A stretch of DNA of 64,000 nt from Neoarius graeffei (GCF_027579695.1 NC_083571.1:38514943-38578942); one strand, 5' to 3'. Shown: positions 1-51,621, numbered from the stretch's first letter. Notes: generated from the letters alone by a model not told the origin. Made by a program: numbers and translations.

Positions 1-1937
1 TAGGAACTATGTGACGTGGAAGGCATGGTCTGCTCATGAAGTTCTAAATCTGGCCTGGAAACTTGGAGTCTAAAGGGGGAACTTGCTTCACTTCAAGTGT
101 GTACTTTTGGAAAGTTTAAGGATGCTGAAGAGGAGATGCCTGCGGGGGAGGGAGGGTGGGCGGGGCTCTGTGATGAAGATCTAATTGGGAGATTAATGTA
201 TTTTACTACGACTTGCTGAAAGTTTCGACACCAAGATGATTTTCTACTTGGGGGGGCTTTTCAGGATAATTTCTAACTTTAGAGCAGTTAGGAAACCCTT
301 TCACTCATGGGGGGGGGGGGATTCTTTCACATCCTTATTGACCAAGATGACCTTTCCAACTAGGAACAGGGGGACAACATCCTGAACTGGAAATTCAAAA
401 AGTCAGACTCAACTTTGGTGGATGATGTTCCTCTTAAGATGGTACCAGAAAGTCAAAAATCCCTTTTCTGGCTTAAAAAAAAAAGTGCTTCTGTTCCAGG
501 AAAGAATTGAAGGCATTTCTTTGGTCCAGATGCCACTGGCAGTAGAAGAACCTAGATGAGGAGGTGGACTGTAAGGAATCTTTCACTGCAAAAGGTTCAG
601 ATCCAGTTCCTGCTCATGGGGAACCAGTAGATGAAGCTCCTGGGTGTCTTTTGAGGAAGTTCTCAAGATATTCTTAAGTCCACATTAAGACCGATGGTAC
701 AATGACATCAAAAATAGCTTCCACTAGAAAACTAGCAGGGGTCTTTGTCTTTTAAGAAAATAATTGGGCACATTGTCATGGAATGTAGCAAAAGAATCTG
801 TCACTTCCTGCTAACGGGGAACCACGAGGAAAGGGATGCCTCTTGGAACCCTAGTTATTTGCGAATGATCATAAACTAAACGCTGACATCCCAACTAGGA
901 AGGGCTGGATAACGTCCTGAGAAGTAGTTCTAACTGCAGAAAGACATTTCTCTTACAGGTGTTGGAAACTTAAACACCAGGTTTGAGTAATAAAATGGTA
1001 TTTCTAGGCAAAAGGTGGCACTTTATTTTATTTTTTAATACACGGTGGTGTGAAGTGAAGGTCTTTCTCTTTTTCCTGAATCTTTCTTACCGTTTTTGCT
1101 CGACACGCTGCATCGGATATAAAAAGGGAATCTCCTCTTTAAAGTTGTTTAAAAAAAAAACTGCCTTTTTTTTTTTTTAAATACTATAAAACTTAAATGA
1201 GGAATGAAGCATAAAATGTTGTGAAACTTGAAAAAAGAAACCATTTTGCTTGAATATATGCTGCAAGTTTACATTTCATGCAGATTCTCTTGGAAGGTTA
1301 TAGAGGCCAAGCAGAATCACTGGTGGTATTTTGATCCGCTTTGAATGTATTTAATCAGAATGGGGTGAGTTGAGCACACCCTGATTAAACAAAATGAAAA
1401 ATTATTTCATGTCTGCATCATGGACTTGACATTCCTGCTGAATGGTTGTTGAAACTGTACTTAAATGAAAAATCAATCAAATAAATGAGTATTATAAAAC
1501 TGGTCACTGCCTCGTGACTTGTCTTCACGGTTTAACAGAACACTGGTTTCAAAATGGTGGCTGGGGGAAAATCCATCAACAGCAAAATCTTTACCTCCTG
1601 CTGACAGAAATCTGTATCCTGAGCATAACACTTCAAGATCTGAGCTTTCAATGAGCGGCTCATCTCTTACACTTTTGTTTGTTTTATGCACACATGCATG
1701 TGTGTCCCAGGGAGGGGTTTGGGCATGCTGTATCTACCCCAAGAATAGTTGGAGGGGGGGAATTTAGGAATCACCCTGTCCATGTGTTTTGTAAGCGAAG
1801 CAGCTCCTAAACAGTTTGGATTTTGCTGAAACTACACAGTTGCAGTCTACCACCTGAAGATGTGCATGAAGGAAAATAATCCTGGTCTTTTTCAAAAGGA
1901 AGAGAATTCAATTTATTCCCTTACATATGGCAATACA
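1..1937. other. Non-genic left flank, no gene recognised
   Basis: No conserved coding frame is visible. The sequence has G-rich and A-rich homopolymer runs (near 310, 475, 1150, 1165). It also has weak internal repetition: a 'ccaactaggaa' phrase near 357 and 889, and a 'cctgct...ggggaacc' phrase near 609 and 806. This suggests an old, decayed repeat. About 55 bases at 1831-1885 recur at 6508-6568. I cannot assign it to a known family. Confidence 0.4.
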
Positions 1938-3536
1938 CAGTGGTGCTTGAAAGTTTGTGAACCCTTTAGAATTTTCTATATTTCTGCATAAATATGACCT
2001 AAAACATCAGATTTTCACACAAGTCCTAAAAGTAGATAAAGAGAACCCAGTTAAACAAATGAGACAAAAATATTATACTTGGTCATTTATTTCTTGAGGA
2101 AAATGATCCAATATTGCATAGCTGTGAGTGGCAAAAGTATGTGAACCTCTAGGATTAGCAGTTAATTTGAAGGTGAAATTAGTCAGGTGTTTTCAATCAG
2201 TGGGATGACAATCAGGTGTGAGTGGGCACCCTGTTTTATTTAAAGAACAGGGATCTATCAAAGTCTGATCTTCACAACACATGTTTGTGGAAATGTATCA
2301 TGGCACGAACAAAGGAGATTTCTGAGGACCTCAGAAAAAGCGTTGTTGATGCTCATCAGGCTGGAAAAGGTTACAAAACCATCTCTAAAGAGTTTGGACT
2401 CCACCAATCCACAGTTAGACAGATTGTGTACAAATGGAGGAAATCCAAGACCATTGTTACCCTCCCCAGGAGTGGTTGACCAACAAAGATCACTCCAAGA
2501 GCAAGGCATGTAATAGTTGGCGAGGTCACAAAGGACCCCAGGGTAACTTCTAAGCAACTGAAGGCCTCTCTCACATTGGTTAATGTTCATGAGTCCACCA
2601 TCAGGAGAACACTGAACAACAATGGTGTGCATGGCAGGGTTGCAAGTAGAAAACCACTGCTCTCCAAAAAGAACATTGCTACTCATCTGCAGTTTGCTAA
2701 AGATCATGTGGACAAGCCAGAAGGCTATTGGAAAAACGTTTTGTGGCTGGATGAGACCAAAATAGAACCTTTTGGTTTAAATGAGAAGCGTTGTGTTTGG
2801 AGAAAGGAAAACACTGCATTCCAGCATAAGAACCTTATCCCATCTGTGAAACATGGTGGTGGTGGTATCATGGTTTGGGCCTGTTTTGCTGCATCTGGGC
2901 CAGGACAGCTTGCCATCATTGATGGAACAATGAATTCAGAATTCAATCAGAGAATTCTAAAGGAAAATGTCAGGACATCTGTCCATGAACTGATTCTCAG
3001 GAGAAAGTGGGTCATGCAGCAAGACAACAACCCTAAGCACACAAGTCGTTCTACCAAAGAATGGTTAAAGAAGAATAAAGTTAATGTTCTGGAATGGCCA
3101 AGTCAAAGTCCTGACCTTAATCCAATCAAAATGTTGTGGAAGGACCTGAAGCGATCAGTTCATGTGAGGAAACCCACCAACATCCCAGAGTTGAAGCTGT
3201 TCTGTACGGAGGAATGGGCTAAAATTCCTCCAAGCCGGTGTGCAGGACTGATCAACAGTTACCGCAAATGTTTAGTTGCAGTTATTGCTGCACAAGGGGG
3301 TCACACCAGATACTGAAAGCAAAGGTTCACATACTTTTGCCACTCACAGATATGTAATATTGGATCATTTTCCTCAATAAATAAATGGCCAAGTATAATA
3401 TTTTTGTCTCATTTGTTTAACTGGGTTCTCTTTATCTACTTTTAGGACTTGTGTGAAAATCTGATGATGTTTTAGGTCATATTTATGCAGAAATATAGAA
3501 AATTCTAAAGGGTTCACAAACTTTCAAGCACCACTG
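1938..3536 (+). mobile_element. Tc1-family DNA transposon, full length but dead (copy 1)
   Basis: The element begins CAGTGGTGCTTGAAAG and ends with its reverse complement CTTTCAAGCACCACTG, followed by TA at 3537-3538. The inverted repeats are long: the first roughly 180 bases recur inverted at the right end. The 1.6 kb length, the CAGT terminus and the TA target are typical of Tc1 elements. A second copy of the same family lies at 33595-35202 on the other strand. Confidence 0.93.
2300..3316 (+). pseudogene. Tc1 transposase pseudogene (copy 1)
   Basis: Starts at ATG 2300 (MARTKEISEDLRKSVV), with the paired-like helix-turn-helix DNA-binding region first. It is broken by a TGA at 2477-2479. The sister copy has CGA (Arg) there, so this is a CpG-to-TpG change. 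The same frame then reopens to 3316. The catalytic core shows the first Asp (WLDETK, about 2750) and the second Asp (QQDNNPKH, about 3020). The third acidic residue of the DDE triad, normally Glu in NPIE, is Lys (NPIKMLW, about 3123-3137). With a stop and a lost catalytic residue it cannot encode an active enzyme. Confidence 0.92.
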
Positions 3537-3538
3537 TA

Positions 3539-4862
3539 TGATGACTTGTGCTTACAAGCCTCTCCCCCTAAAACTTTTGATGAAATTTTACACAGTTGCA
3601 GTCAGGCTTGTTGGGCTCGTGCTCTAATTTTAAAGCAGATACGCAGAACCTTTTATTTTTAAATAAATTTGAGTGGATAGTATCCCCATCCTTGACTCTT
3701 GTATGCTGCATGAATGGGAACTTAAAAATATATATTTCTGAGAGTTAAAATCGACCGCAAAGTTGGCATTCGAGCTGCCCCGCTAAGCCAGCCAGCCCTG
3801 AGTGCGTGACGTCACAGCGGTAACCGGTTTTAAGGCCAAGGCCTTTTACAGCTATAGACCAAAGTCGTATAAATAAAAATTTATGGTGAAAGTAAGAAAT
3901 ACCGTTACTGACTTGCTCAACTAAGACTGATTTGACTTCATTGATTGTGGGTTGACTCTCATTAAAACAGGATAGGTGTTATAACTTATGCAACATACAT
4001 GTACATGCATGCATTTTCACTGATAAAACGTAAAAGGCTCATTAAATAATCAGCTGAACTGAGAATCACATTCTGAAGCAAATTAAATAATCTTATACCG
4101 GTAACTTAAACACACAATACAAGTTACATGTATTAATCTAAATGCAGGTAAACAACGTGGTGCTTTTGTTTTTTTAATCCAAATGAGAGTCGGAGCTTAC
4201 CCATCTGTGTTCTCACTTCTTGTGGCCTATTGTTTTGAAACAATCTGACTTTCAGTTGTTCATTCAGTTCTCCGTTCATTCGCTTCTTCCACGTAAGGGC
4301 AAGATGGCAGCGATATCTAGTGGAGAAAATCAGACGGGCTGCTCCACTCATTCTCCATTTTCTCCATACTGTGTATTCTGCCATTACTGCTTGGCTCAGG
4401 CAATTACTAAAACCCAGGATGGGACAGGACGTCACCAGTTTTAGCAATAACTGCGGGGAGGTCACTGCCCGAGCAATATGTCCCTTCTTGGGTTTTACCA
4501 ACAACCCTCGGCTCACTCCGGGAAAACTGGTGCAACTGAACTTACTTTCCTTTTAAAAAAATTAATTAATTAAATACTTTCCTTTTCTTGTATTTTTTTA
4601 AATTGTTGATATTGCACCCTCTTTCAATACAGGCTTATAGCCAACGCGCCTCAACAGATCAAAGGTCTCATATGAGTCTTCAATAAAATGTGCAAAGAAG
4701 AGACCACTTCATAGGCACCCAATGTGCCCGTGAACAACTCGCAAAACGCGTCCAAATCTTTGCAGTTTGAACATTCTTGGGCCATGAATGCAACGTAAAT
4801 CCAACTTCTGTCGTGTTGCTGCACCCGCCAGCAACACATCTAAGTGGCATGGCGATAAATTA
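3539..4862. other. Non-genic, probable unclassified repeat
   Basis: No host exon is recognised. A stretch around 3745-3870 contains a CRE-like TGACGTCA and GC-rich sequence of the kind found in fish DNA-transposon ends. A 127-codon minus frame (4133-4516) is rich in Arg and Lys and matches no family I know. Fish-wide repeat content is likely but unproven. Confidence 0.35.
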
Positions 4863-5237
4863 GGGCAGCACTGTGGTGTTGTGGTTAGCGCTGTTGCCTC
4901 ACAGCAAGAAGGTCTGGGTTCGAGCCCCGTGGCCGGCGAGGGCCTTTCTGTGTGGAGTTTGCATGTTCTCCCCGTGTCCCCGTGAGTTTCCTCCGGGTGC
5001 TCCGGTTTCCCCCACAGTCCAAAGACATGCAGGTTAGGTTAACTGGTGACTCTAAATTGACCGTAGGTGTGAATGTGAGTGTGAATGGTTGTCTGTGTCT
5101 ATGTGTCAGCCCTGTGATGACCTGGCGACTTGTCCAGGGTGTACCCTGCCTTTCGCCTGTAGTCAGCTGGGATAGGCTCCAGCTTGCCTGCGACCCTGTA
5201 GAACAGGATAAAGCGGCTAGAGATAATGAGATGAGAG
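4863..5237 (+). mobile_element. tRNA-derived V-SINE, copy a
   Basis: tRNA-like head with A box (gtggttagcgctg) and B box (ggttcgagccc). Then comes the conserved central block of V-SINEs (gtttgcatgttctcccc ... cagtccaaagacatgcag) and a 3' tail ending in GATAATGAGATGAG. Transcribed by RNA polymerase III and moved by a partner LINE. Twelve copies or fragments of this family lie in the window. Confidence 0.93.
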
Positions 5238-5820
5238 ATTAGATTTATTGTTAACACTTAAAACTATTCCTCTGCTATTCTTGAGGTCTCAAGGCATTTA
5301 TGAACGAAAGTGAGGCCATGGTTCTGTGTATCTGCTTTAAGGACTTGTGACTCAATTCAGACTTGAGCACCGAGGACTTGGACTCAGATTCGTGCATTAA
5401 CTGCATTCGGACTTGGAAATTGGAGACGAGGACTTGGATTTTTTTCTTTATTTTTTTGTAACATGCCGTAATAATTTGGCATAAGATATTTATATCTACA
5501 TTAATTTTGTACTAATTTCATGCAAGAGTGTCACACCTGGGTGCCTTCAGATAGTACGCCAAGCAGACTTTCTCACGTGCCGTAAACAACTCGCACCTAC
5601 ACAGGGTTAAGGTGTAATCAGCATGCTGATATAAAAACTGTGAAAACACACTTTGCGAAGTATTGAGTTGCGTTGCTGATGCATTACCGAGCCTTATTTC
5701 CTTGTTTGGTTTCCTGATCCCTGATTTCCTGTTTCTCGTCTTTAATTCTGCTGAGTCCACGATGGCCTGTTTGCGCCTCGCTCGACCTGTTGCCTGTTTC
5801 ACTGTTTTATGATTTTTGCT

Positions 5821-6196
5821 GGGCGGCACGGTGGTGTAGTGGTTAGCGCTGTTGCCTCACAGCAAGAAGGTCCGGGTTCGAGCCCCGTGGCCGGCGAGGG
5901 CCTTTCTGTGCGGAGTTTGCATGTTCTCCCCGTGTCCGCGTGGGTTTCCTCCGGGTGCTCCGGTTTCCCCTACAGTCCAAAGACATGCAGGTTAGGTTAA
6001 CTGGTGACTCTAAATTGAGCGTAGGTGTGAATGTGAGTGTGAATGGTTGTCTGTGTCTATGCGTCAGCCTTGTGATGACCTGGTGACTTGTCCAGGGTGT
6101 ACCCCGCCTTTCGCCCGTAGTCAGCTGGGATAGGCTCCAGCTTGCCTGCGACCCTGTAGAAGGATAAAGCGGCTAGAGATAATGAGATGAAATGAG
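5821..6196 (+). mobile_element. V-SINE, copy b, with target-site duplication
   Basis: Complete copy from GGGCGGCACGGTGG to the ATGAGATGA tail. It is flanked by a 12-bp direct repeat ATGATTTTTGCT (5809-5820 and 6197-6208), the target-site duplication of LINE-type insertion. Confidence 0.94.
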
Positions 6197-6208
6197 ATGA
6201 TTTTTGCT

Positions 6209-8324
6209 TGCAGTTCTGGATTGTTTACCTGTCTTCACTTGTATTAATAAACACGCTTTCTGCACTTGCATCCATCTCCCAACCATCTCTGACAGAATAC
6301 TTCGCGCTCCCTGACAAAGAGAAGCACATTCACCTGTTCATACGTCATGTTCAGGAACAAACTAATGGCGCTAAAACAGCCACCGTCAAATGGTGCAGGT
6401 GGAGTCTTGTTCTCGGACTCGACTCGAATATTATTTGATTTATTTTTAATGACTTGGACTTGAACACTGGGGACTCGAGACTGGACTCGGACTCGAGGTT
6501 TAGTAATTCAACTACAACTGTGGTTGCAGTATACCACCTGAAGATGTGCGTGAAGGAAAATAATCCTAAACCAAGGTCTTAAAGATACTTAAAAGTAAAT
6601 CAAAAGTCCCTGTCAGAAATGCAAAGAATGAAAAAAGATGCTAAATTCTTACCATCTGTTCCACTGTCATGAGAAGTCTGCTACCGGATATTTGAAAGTG
6701 ATTTTTCTTCAATATCAATTCACTCTTTCCTCATTTTTGGTCTCTGATGAAAGATGAAATTGTCCAACAGAGCCATATCACCAGTTTAGCAGAGACCTGG
6801 CTAATTCCTTCTGAAATCCATTTGGAAATATAAAACTTTTTAATACCTTGATCATGCATGTACTACAGTGGTCACCAACTTTTGTTTGCAGCCATACCAT
6901 TCAAGTTTTTGCAGTAAATTGTGTTGAGTTTTTAAAATAGTGAGTGCATGTAAGTAATATTACTAATATTCCTGGCTGTGTTTTAGTTGAAGTATAATAT
7001 AAAAGTGAGATTTATATATATATATATATGTGTGTGTGTAAACTACTGTGTGTGAGATTCTGTGCTTTAACTGGAGGAGCATCACCTCTGGGTCAAGAAG
7101 GTGCTGGTTTGAACTATAGCCAGAGCTCCAGGATATGAGTGGAGAAGGTTCAGTGATGCAATGTGAAAGGTATAGCTTGAAGAGAGAGTGTTGATTTATA
7201 CAATCCTCCATCACTCAGACTTTTTTTTGCATCTTCAAGCACCATATACTTTGCCTGCTCTCAGTCTCTCCACCCATCATCATTACACTCACCTGTCCTT
7301 ATGGACAAGTCTGATTCAAACCAGCAGTCTCCAGGCTCAAACACAAGGCTTTTACCACCAAGTCACAACCTCGTGTATAAAAAATAAATGTTTTGGAAAC
7401 TTCAATGCTCATTAGAAAGGATTCAGTGGAGTTCAAGAAATTCCGAAAGAGAAAATCAAATGAAGGATATGAATGAGCCATGGAGAGATACACTGATCTT
7501 GTAGCACTAAGAGCTTTTCTGTAGTGCAAGAGACTCCTTCCATACTAATTGGAATGCTACCAATTTTTTCTTCAAAGTTTTGAGTGGTCTGTTTTTAAGG
7601 TGTGTGTGTAATCATTATACCAGGAGGCTAGTTTTTCTCTCTACATAAACATTCATCTACATCCAGACAAACAGAACTAACCACCAATCTGGTAACGTGA
7701 CTATGATGTCTGTGATGGAGTAGTAGTGTAGAATGTGAGACCGGTCTCAAGAACACTCTTTGAAGGTCTTGATTTCGTCTCAGAATCAGCTGCATTTTTT
7801 ACTCAGACTGAGACTCGGGATTTTATTTCAAGACCACCCCTGTGGGGGTTTCCACTAAACTGCCTGTGCACTGTCTGATTTATTTGTTAACATCATTACT
7901 GTAAGGGAATGTAAAACTTCCTGCTTCAAATGCAACCAATAATGTGACTAATTGCGAATTTTAACAGCTATCACCCCTCCACACACACTGGTCTGGTTCA
8001 GGTCTAGACTCTGTCTCACCTTGCCTTAATCTTAGTCTTGATTACAACACGAAGTTGTACTTTACATCCATGAAGTCTAGATTTCAGTGCATGCTCCTTG
8101 GTAAGGTACTCAAAAACAGGACTATGTTGCTTTCACATCAACTGCTTGATTTAAAGTTTGGTTTGGGGATGAACCTCAGCACACATGGCTCTGGTCCAGG
8201 AAACACCACAGTGCCTGTGTGATGTGATGCTACTTAGCTTTACAACCTGTCAAGCATAGTGTCATGACCAACAATCACATGAAACGACTCATGAAATGAT
8301 GTGAATTCTTCATTTTCTCTTTGT
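6209..8324. other. Non-genic stretch with small repeats
   Basis: No exon recognised. 6400-6500 and 7730-7850 carry degenerate 'gactcggactcgag' type sequence, a motif common in old fish repeats. A short (TA)n(TG)n tract lies at 7014-7039. Predicted frames are short and overlap on both strands. Confidence 0.35.
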
Positions 8325-8620
8325 GGTAGCACGGTGGTTAGCACTGTTGCCTCACAGCACAAAGGCTCTAGGTTTGAGCCCAGTGGTTGACAGGCTCCCC
8401 CACAGTCCAAAGACATGCAGGTTAGGCTAACACGGTGGCCCTAAATTGACTGTAGGTGTGAATGGGAGTGTGAATGGTTGGTTGTCTCTATGTGTCAGCC
8501 CTGCGATGACCTGGTGGACTTGTCCAGGGTGTACCCCGCTTCTCGCCCATAGTCAGCTGAGATAGGCTCCAGCTTGCCTGCAACCCCACACAGGATAAGT
8601 AGTTACGGATAACAGGTGGA
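8325..8620 (+). mobile_element. Older, diverged V-SINE, copy c
   Basis: Same order of blocks as the other V-SINEs but heavily substituted. There is an internal deletion after the B box (the 'gtttgcatgttctcc' segment is missing), and the tail is GGATAAGTAGTTACGGATAA rather than the GATAATGAGATGA type. It therefore belongs to an older subfamily shared with the fragment at 59193-59327. Confidence 0.8.
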
Positions 8621-9207
8621 TAGTGAGCAGTCTTCTTGGGGGAGGAGTTACAACTGTTGCTGATGTGGAGGTCAGGGGAAGGATGTCAGAGTTCTGCTTG
8701 CAGTTACTCTTGGTCAGGGTGGTGTCAATGATAGTGTAGGTGTTAATGGGGGGGGGAATGGTAAATGTCAGTTGGAGCGTAGTTGTTGATCAAGAGGTGT
8801 GGGTTTTTATTGATAAACTTGTTTGGTGTTTAAAAAAAAAAAGGAACACAAATACTCAGATGAAAGTTAAACATATTGAACCATGTATGCAGCTGTTTCA
8901 CACTTATAAAAAAAAAAAAATCAATTATTAGTACCTGAGGCAAAGTGTGTGTGCGCACATGTGCAAGAAACAGCTCCATGTTAATGCAGAATGTAAAGTA
9001 AAAAATAGTTATCGCTTGAGTGAACTGAATTGGCTGTTCATATGGCTTTCTGCAAATGTGCGTGATTTAGGATACAGGAGGAAAAATGGCTTATTTAAAA
9101 AAAAATAATCTCTTTTTCTTTTTTGTAAACAAAGAGACAAACTACATTTCATGTTGCAGTTATATTAACAGCACTACTGAAACAGTGCAGTAATGAATAC
9201 AGTTTCA

Positions 9208-47886
<38,679 letters not shown>

Positions 47887-47890
47887 GATG

Positions 47891-47926
<36 letters not shown>

Positions 47927-48003
47927 GACAGGAAACAGGGTGACACATTAACTATAAAATATTTGTTTTGGAAAATATATTGTTAGTACTTCATGATATA
48001 AAG

Positions 48004-48057
<54 letters not shown>

Positions 48058-48760
48058 TTCAGCCAACAGCCTGAGCTCATTTTCCATACAATCAATCAAT
48101 GAATCAATCAAAATATTTACATTATTCACTGTAAAGAAACTACAATGAGATTAACATTCTAATTAACTCCAGGCCAGTTTTATTGATAATGGATTTAACA
48201 TTATTCTCTCAACTGGTCAAATAATCTGTAATTAATCACTATTATTCTATCCACAGTCACTGGATATGAGCAATCGTGCGCGCTGGTTGGCTACTCTACT
48301 ACTAGGATATCAGCTCATATACCGTGAGTAGAGAAAAACAAAATGGCGGAGCGCATCAAGTCAGATATAGCACTTCATCAAGTATTTAAAAGAAAGAGAA
48401 ATAGCTAAAAGAATATAGTCGCCCCTCCCCCATACAGTGCCTTTTCCACACTCCGGCCCAGTCGGTGGTGGTAATGCAGCTTTAAAGCTCATAGGCAACA
48501 GTTTTATGCATATTTGAAACTTTATATGTTAAACCCTCTGTAATTTTCTTCTGGTCCCAAGAAGTATTGTTAATAAGTAATAATTAAAATAAGTTAGCGT
48601 GGATCGCGGCGAATTTCTGTCGGCTATTTTCGTGACCACTCCGGCGCATGACGTCATTTAAGCCAAACAAATTGCTTGAGTTGAGTCCACTTCCATTTAC
48701 TTGCATTGCTGTTCGGCTTGAGTGCAGACGTGCATTCGGGAATTTCCAAAGAAAAACCCC

Positions 48761-48910
48761 ATGCCTTATTGTTGTGCAGTGAACTGTAACAACGGGACCG
48801 GCTCAGGAAGAAGTTTTTACCTTTTTCTGAGAGAGGAGAAGAGGCAGAGCGAGTGGGTTGGCTTTTTCCGAAAAAGGAGAAGAGGCAGAGAAAGTGGATT
48901 GTGTGCGTAA
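48761..48910 (+). pseudogene. THAP zinc-finger fragment running into repeats
   Basis: Begins MPYCCAVNCNNGTGSGRSFY, the start of a C2CH THAP domain. From about 48828 it runs into tandem repeats of 'gagaggagaagaggcagagcg' type, so the end of the domain is replaced by repeated Arg/Glu-rich sequence. Confidence 0.65.
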
Positions 48911-49010
48911 AGCCAGAGGGTTTTTTTTTTCAGAAGAGGAGAAGAGGCGGAGCGAGTGGGTTGGCTTTTTCCGAGAGAGGAGGAGAGGCGGAGAGTGTGG
49001 ATTGTGCGCG
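48828..49010. repeat. Short tandem repeats inside the THAP exon
   Basis: Units beginning 'gagaagaggcagagcgagtg' or similar occur at about 48836, 48878, 48938 and 48980. They alternate between 'ggttggctttttccg' and 'gattgtg(t/c)gcgt' continuations. This gives about two copies of a roughly 100-base higher unit. Confidence 0.7.
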
Positions 49011-49339
49011 TGAAACAAAACCAAGCAGTCAAAGAAGAAATGGAGCAGCAACGCTCAAGCAAAAAGGAGAAGATTGGAGGTAAACATTTTTACTTTTGCT
49101 TGCAATTGACAAGTCAAGAATCCTGAGGGATCCTGTACAATCATTGTGGAAATGAGACAAAGGGATATTTCCTCGCCTAGAGTCGGCTATAAATATCTAA
49201 TGCCGCGGATGGCAGGCTAATGTGGCCTACCGGCGCACTGTCAAGTAATTGTTACCTTTATCCACTAGGGAGGGCGGTTTAATTATTCTTCAAAAGGGCT
49301 CTTATTTAGTATTACGACAAAAGTAGGAATTTATCATAA

Positions 49340-49561
49340 CTACCAGGATAAATCATTTGGGCGCGAGTCTTGTTGAGGCCTGGGGTCACCGCGATCAGAG
49401 TCGGCCGAGTCGCTGTCCGATTCCGAGGCCACATGGTCAAACCAGCGAGCCACATTCACCGATTGCTTCGCAACGGCCACAGGTTCATACATATAAGGTT
49501 TCACCTCTTGATATTCAATTTGGAGAGTTCCTACTTCAAAATCGCTATTGCTTTCAGACAT
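49340..49561 (-). pseudogene. Small transposon-type frame with PYMYEP motif
   Basis: Minus frame MSESNSDFEVGTLQIEYQEV then KPYMYEPVAVAKQ and an acidic SESDSDSADSDRGD tail. The 'PYMYEP' phrase recurs in uncharacterised proteins of fish transposons (P2X7-like group). The catalytic region is not present. Function unknown. Confidence 0.45.
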
Positions 49562-51279
49562 TTTACACAACCTCTCACGACCAAAGTCCGTACACGTGTG
49601 CTCGGTTCACAAGTAAACACAGAACTACTCCCAGTCTGTTTGGCTTGAATGACGTCACGACGACGGTCCCCTGGCGGTGAACATGAGTGAGATATAAACA
49701 AACCTTCAGAACTTGGGCAAAACAGTATATTTTAACCATTTTATTCAATTTTAGGGCGCAAATTAGACACTAGGAAGATTGATTTCGCTTTTTGGGTCGT
49801 TCTTCTAGACAATAAAGTTGATATTCTACGTTTCACCTCCGAGCGCTGCCTATGACCTTTAAGTTGGTTTGACAACTGCCAAAATCCCTAAATCCCTAAA
49901 GAAGATAAACAAAATGGCAGACCATGTTTCTGAACCAAGCGAGGATGAAATAAAAACTCTGCTCAAAAACAACTCCCCCCCCCCCAAAAAAAAAAAAAAA
50001 AAGAAAGCAACAAAATATGGAAGGAAAGTATTTGATGGTAAGAACATTTTTTTTTCAATTATTATTATTATAGAATTTTACAAAAAACTGCTACTGTCAT
50101 TTCACCAGTTTGTTTACATTCTAAGAGGAAATTATTTTGTTGGACGTTTTGTATAAAGTTTTTATTTACTGAATTTACAAAAAATAAAAATGCTCCATTT
50201 CTCAAAATCCAGTGAATGCAGATAGAATAAAACAGTTATTCGATTTGATCTCATAGTACATGGCTTATAGCCGACTCTGTGCTATGCGCCTCACCGGCTA
50301 TCAGCTCATGTACGACTCGATTTCATGGAATAACTGTTCGATAGAATGGTGGTTACAATTATCGACACCTTTTCAGATTTACCAATAAAAAACAATTTTA
50401 CAAAGGCAAGTTGCAGTTACAACAGCTATTATTGGTTAAATAATCAACCGAAAGACCCCCGTTGCCCTTTGATCTTGTCCGATGACACAGCTTGTTATAA
50501 GAGATGGAATTTTTTTTAGCACGATCAGCAATTTGAGGAAAACCTGGACGTCATCATCGCAGGTAAGCGTGGTGGAAAGATCACGGACATGTTTTTACTC
50601 ATCAAGTTCACAGATATTTCATGATCTCCTTGTCGAAACCTGCTTTATTTCTTACTCTTTCATTTTACAGCCGCCATTTTGTATCTAAATGCGCGTTTGA
50701 GAAGTCACGTGAGGTGTTGATAATAGTGATCACTTTCATCATTGTCCATCATTATCGACACCCTGTGGAATTAAGTGACATTTACGACTGTTATGGATTG
50801 ATCTTTGGGTAAAAAAAATAAAAGTGCTGCGATTTGTCCTTTTTTCCCCCGATTCATAGCATAATTAAATGCTTATAGAGTATTTGGAATCCAATTACAA
50901 TAAATAGAATTAGGTCAGAATTAAATTCCTAGCATATATCAATGTTTTCCCCAGTAAAAAATTAAAGCCCTAAATTCTGGCATGATAATACACAGACAAT
51001 TGAGCACCAATGGTGTGAAAGCGAGTGCCAAAGGCTCAAAATGAAATGAGGGAGGTCCAGGGGCATATCCCCCTGGAAATTTTTTTGAAAATAGATGCTC
51101 TCAGGTGTATTTTCAGGGTCTCTGAGAGGTTTTTGATACATGATTATAGGATAGCTTTTACCAGTGTTTCAATTATTTCTGACCTAAATAGTATTAATGT
51201 GTACACATTTGAAATTTCACCTGAAAGTTGAAATTTTGGCAGTTAAACTGTTTGGTTAGAGATTATGGAGGTATATGAT

Positions 51280-51545
51280 ATTACTTTGTTATTACACTCA
51301 TTATTATATGCGTTATTACATTTTACACTTGTTATTACAAGCATTATTACATTGTTATTACACTCGTCATTACATTGTTATTACACATTATTACACGCGT
51401 TATTACACTCGCTATTACATGCATTATTACATTATTATACTCATTAATACACACGTTATTACATGCATTATTATATTACATTGTTATTACACATTATTAC
51501 ACGTGTTATTACATGATCACACTCGTTATTCGTTATACACTCGTT
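51280..51545. repeat. AT-rich minisatellite, ATTACA-type
   Basis: Irregular tandem copies of 'gttattacac' and 'cattattacat' (about 10-12 bases each). The translated frames show only Tyr/His/Leu repeats and are not genes. Confidence 0.9.
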
Positions 51546-51621
51546 TTTAAAAGTGGTATTTACTCAAACTGTTTGCATAGAATGAACTTTCGGGTTAACA
51601 GTGTTGCAGTGTTCTGCAAAT

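Larger units (their letters stand above)
48236..50350. mobile_element. Candidate THAP-coding DNA transposon, ends uncertain
   Basis: 'tctatccacagtcactgga' near 48247 is inverted as 'tccagtgaatgcagatagaat' near 50210, suggesting paired ends. Between them are a plus-strand THAP exon (48761) and a divergent minus frame with PYMYEP (49340-49561). The right end contains its own inverted pair ('aacagttattcgattt' ... 'aataactgtt') around 50230-50340. The superfamily (possibly ISL2EU or Kolobok-like) is a guess. This lies just upstream of the sclt1 start. Confidence 0.5.

Noticed and set aside
4952-5242. Cys/Val-rich frames seen repeatedly (also at 13619, 14057, 20495, 41752, 51564, 60907)
   Set aside because: These are the same V-SINE translated in each copy. 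The SINE is an RNA polymerase III unit and does not code for protein.
51265-51550. Leu/His/Tyr-rich frames near 51.3 kb
   Set aside because: Pure translation of the ATTACA-type minisatellite in all frames.
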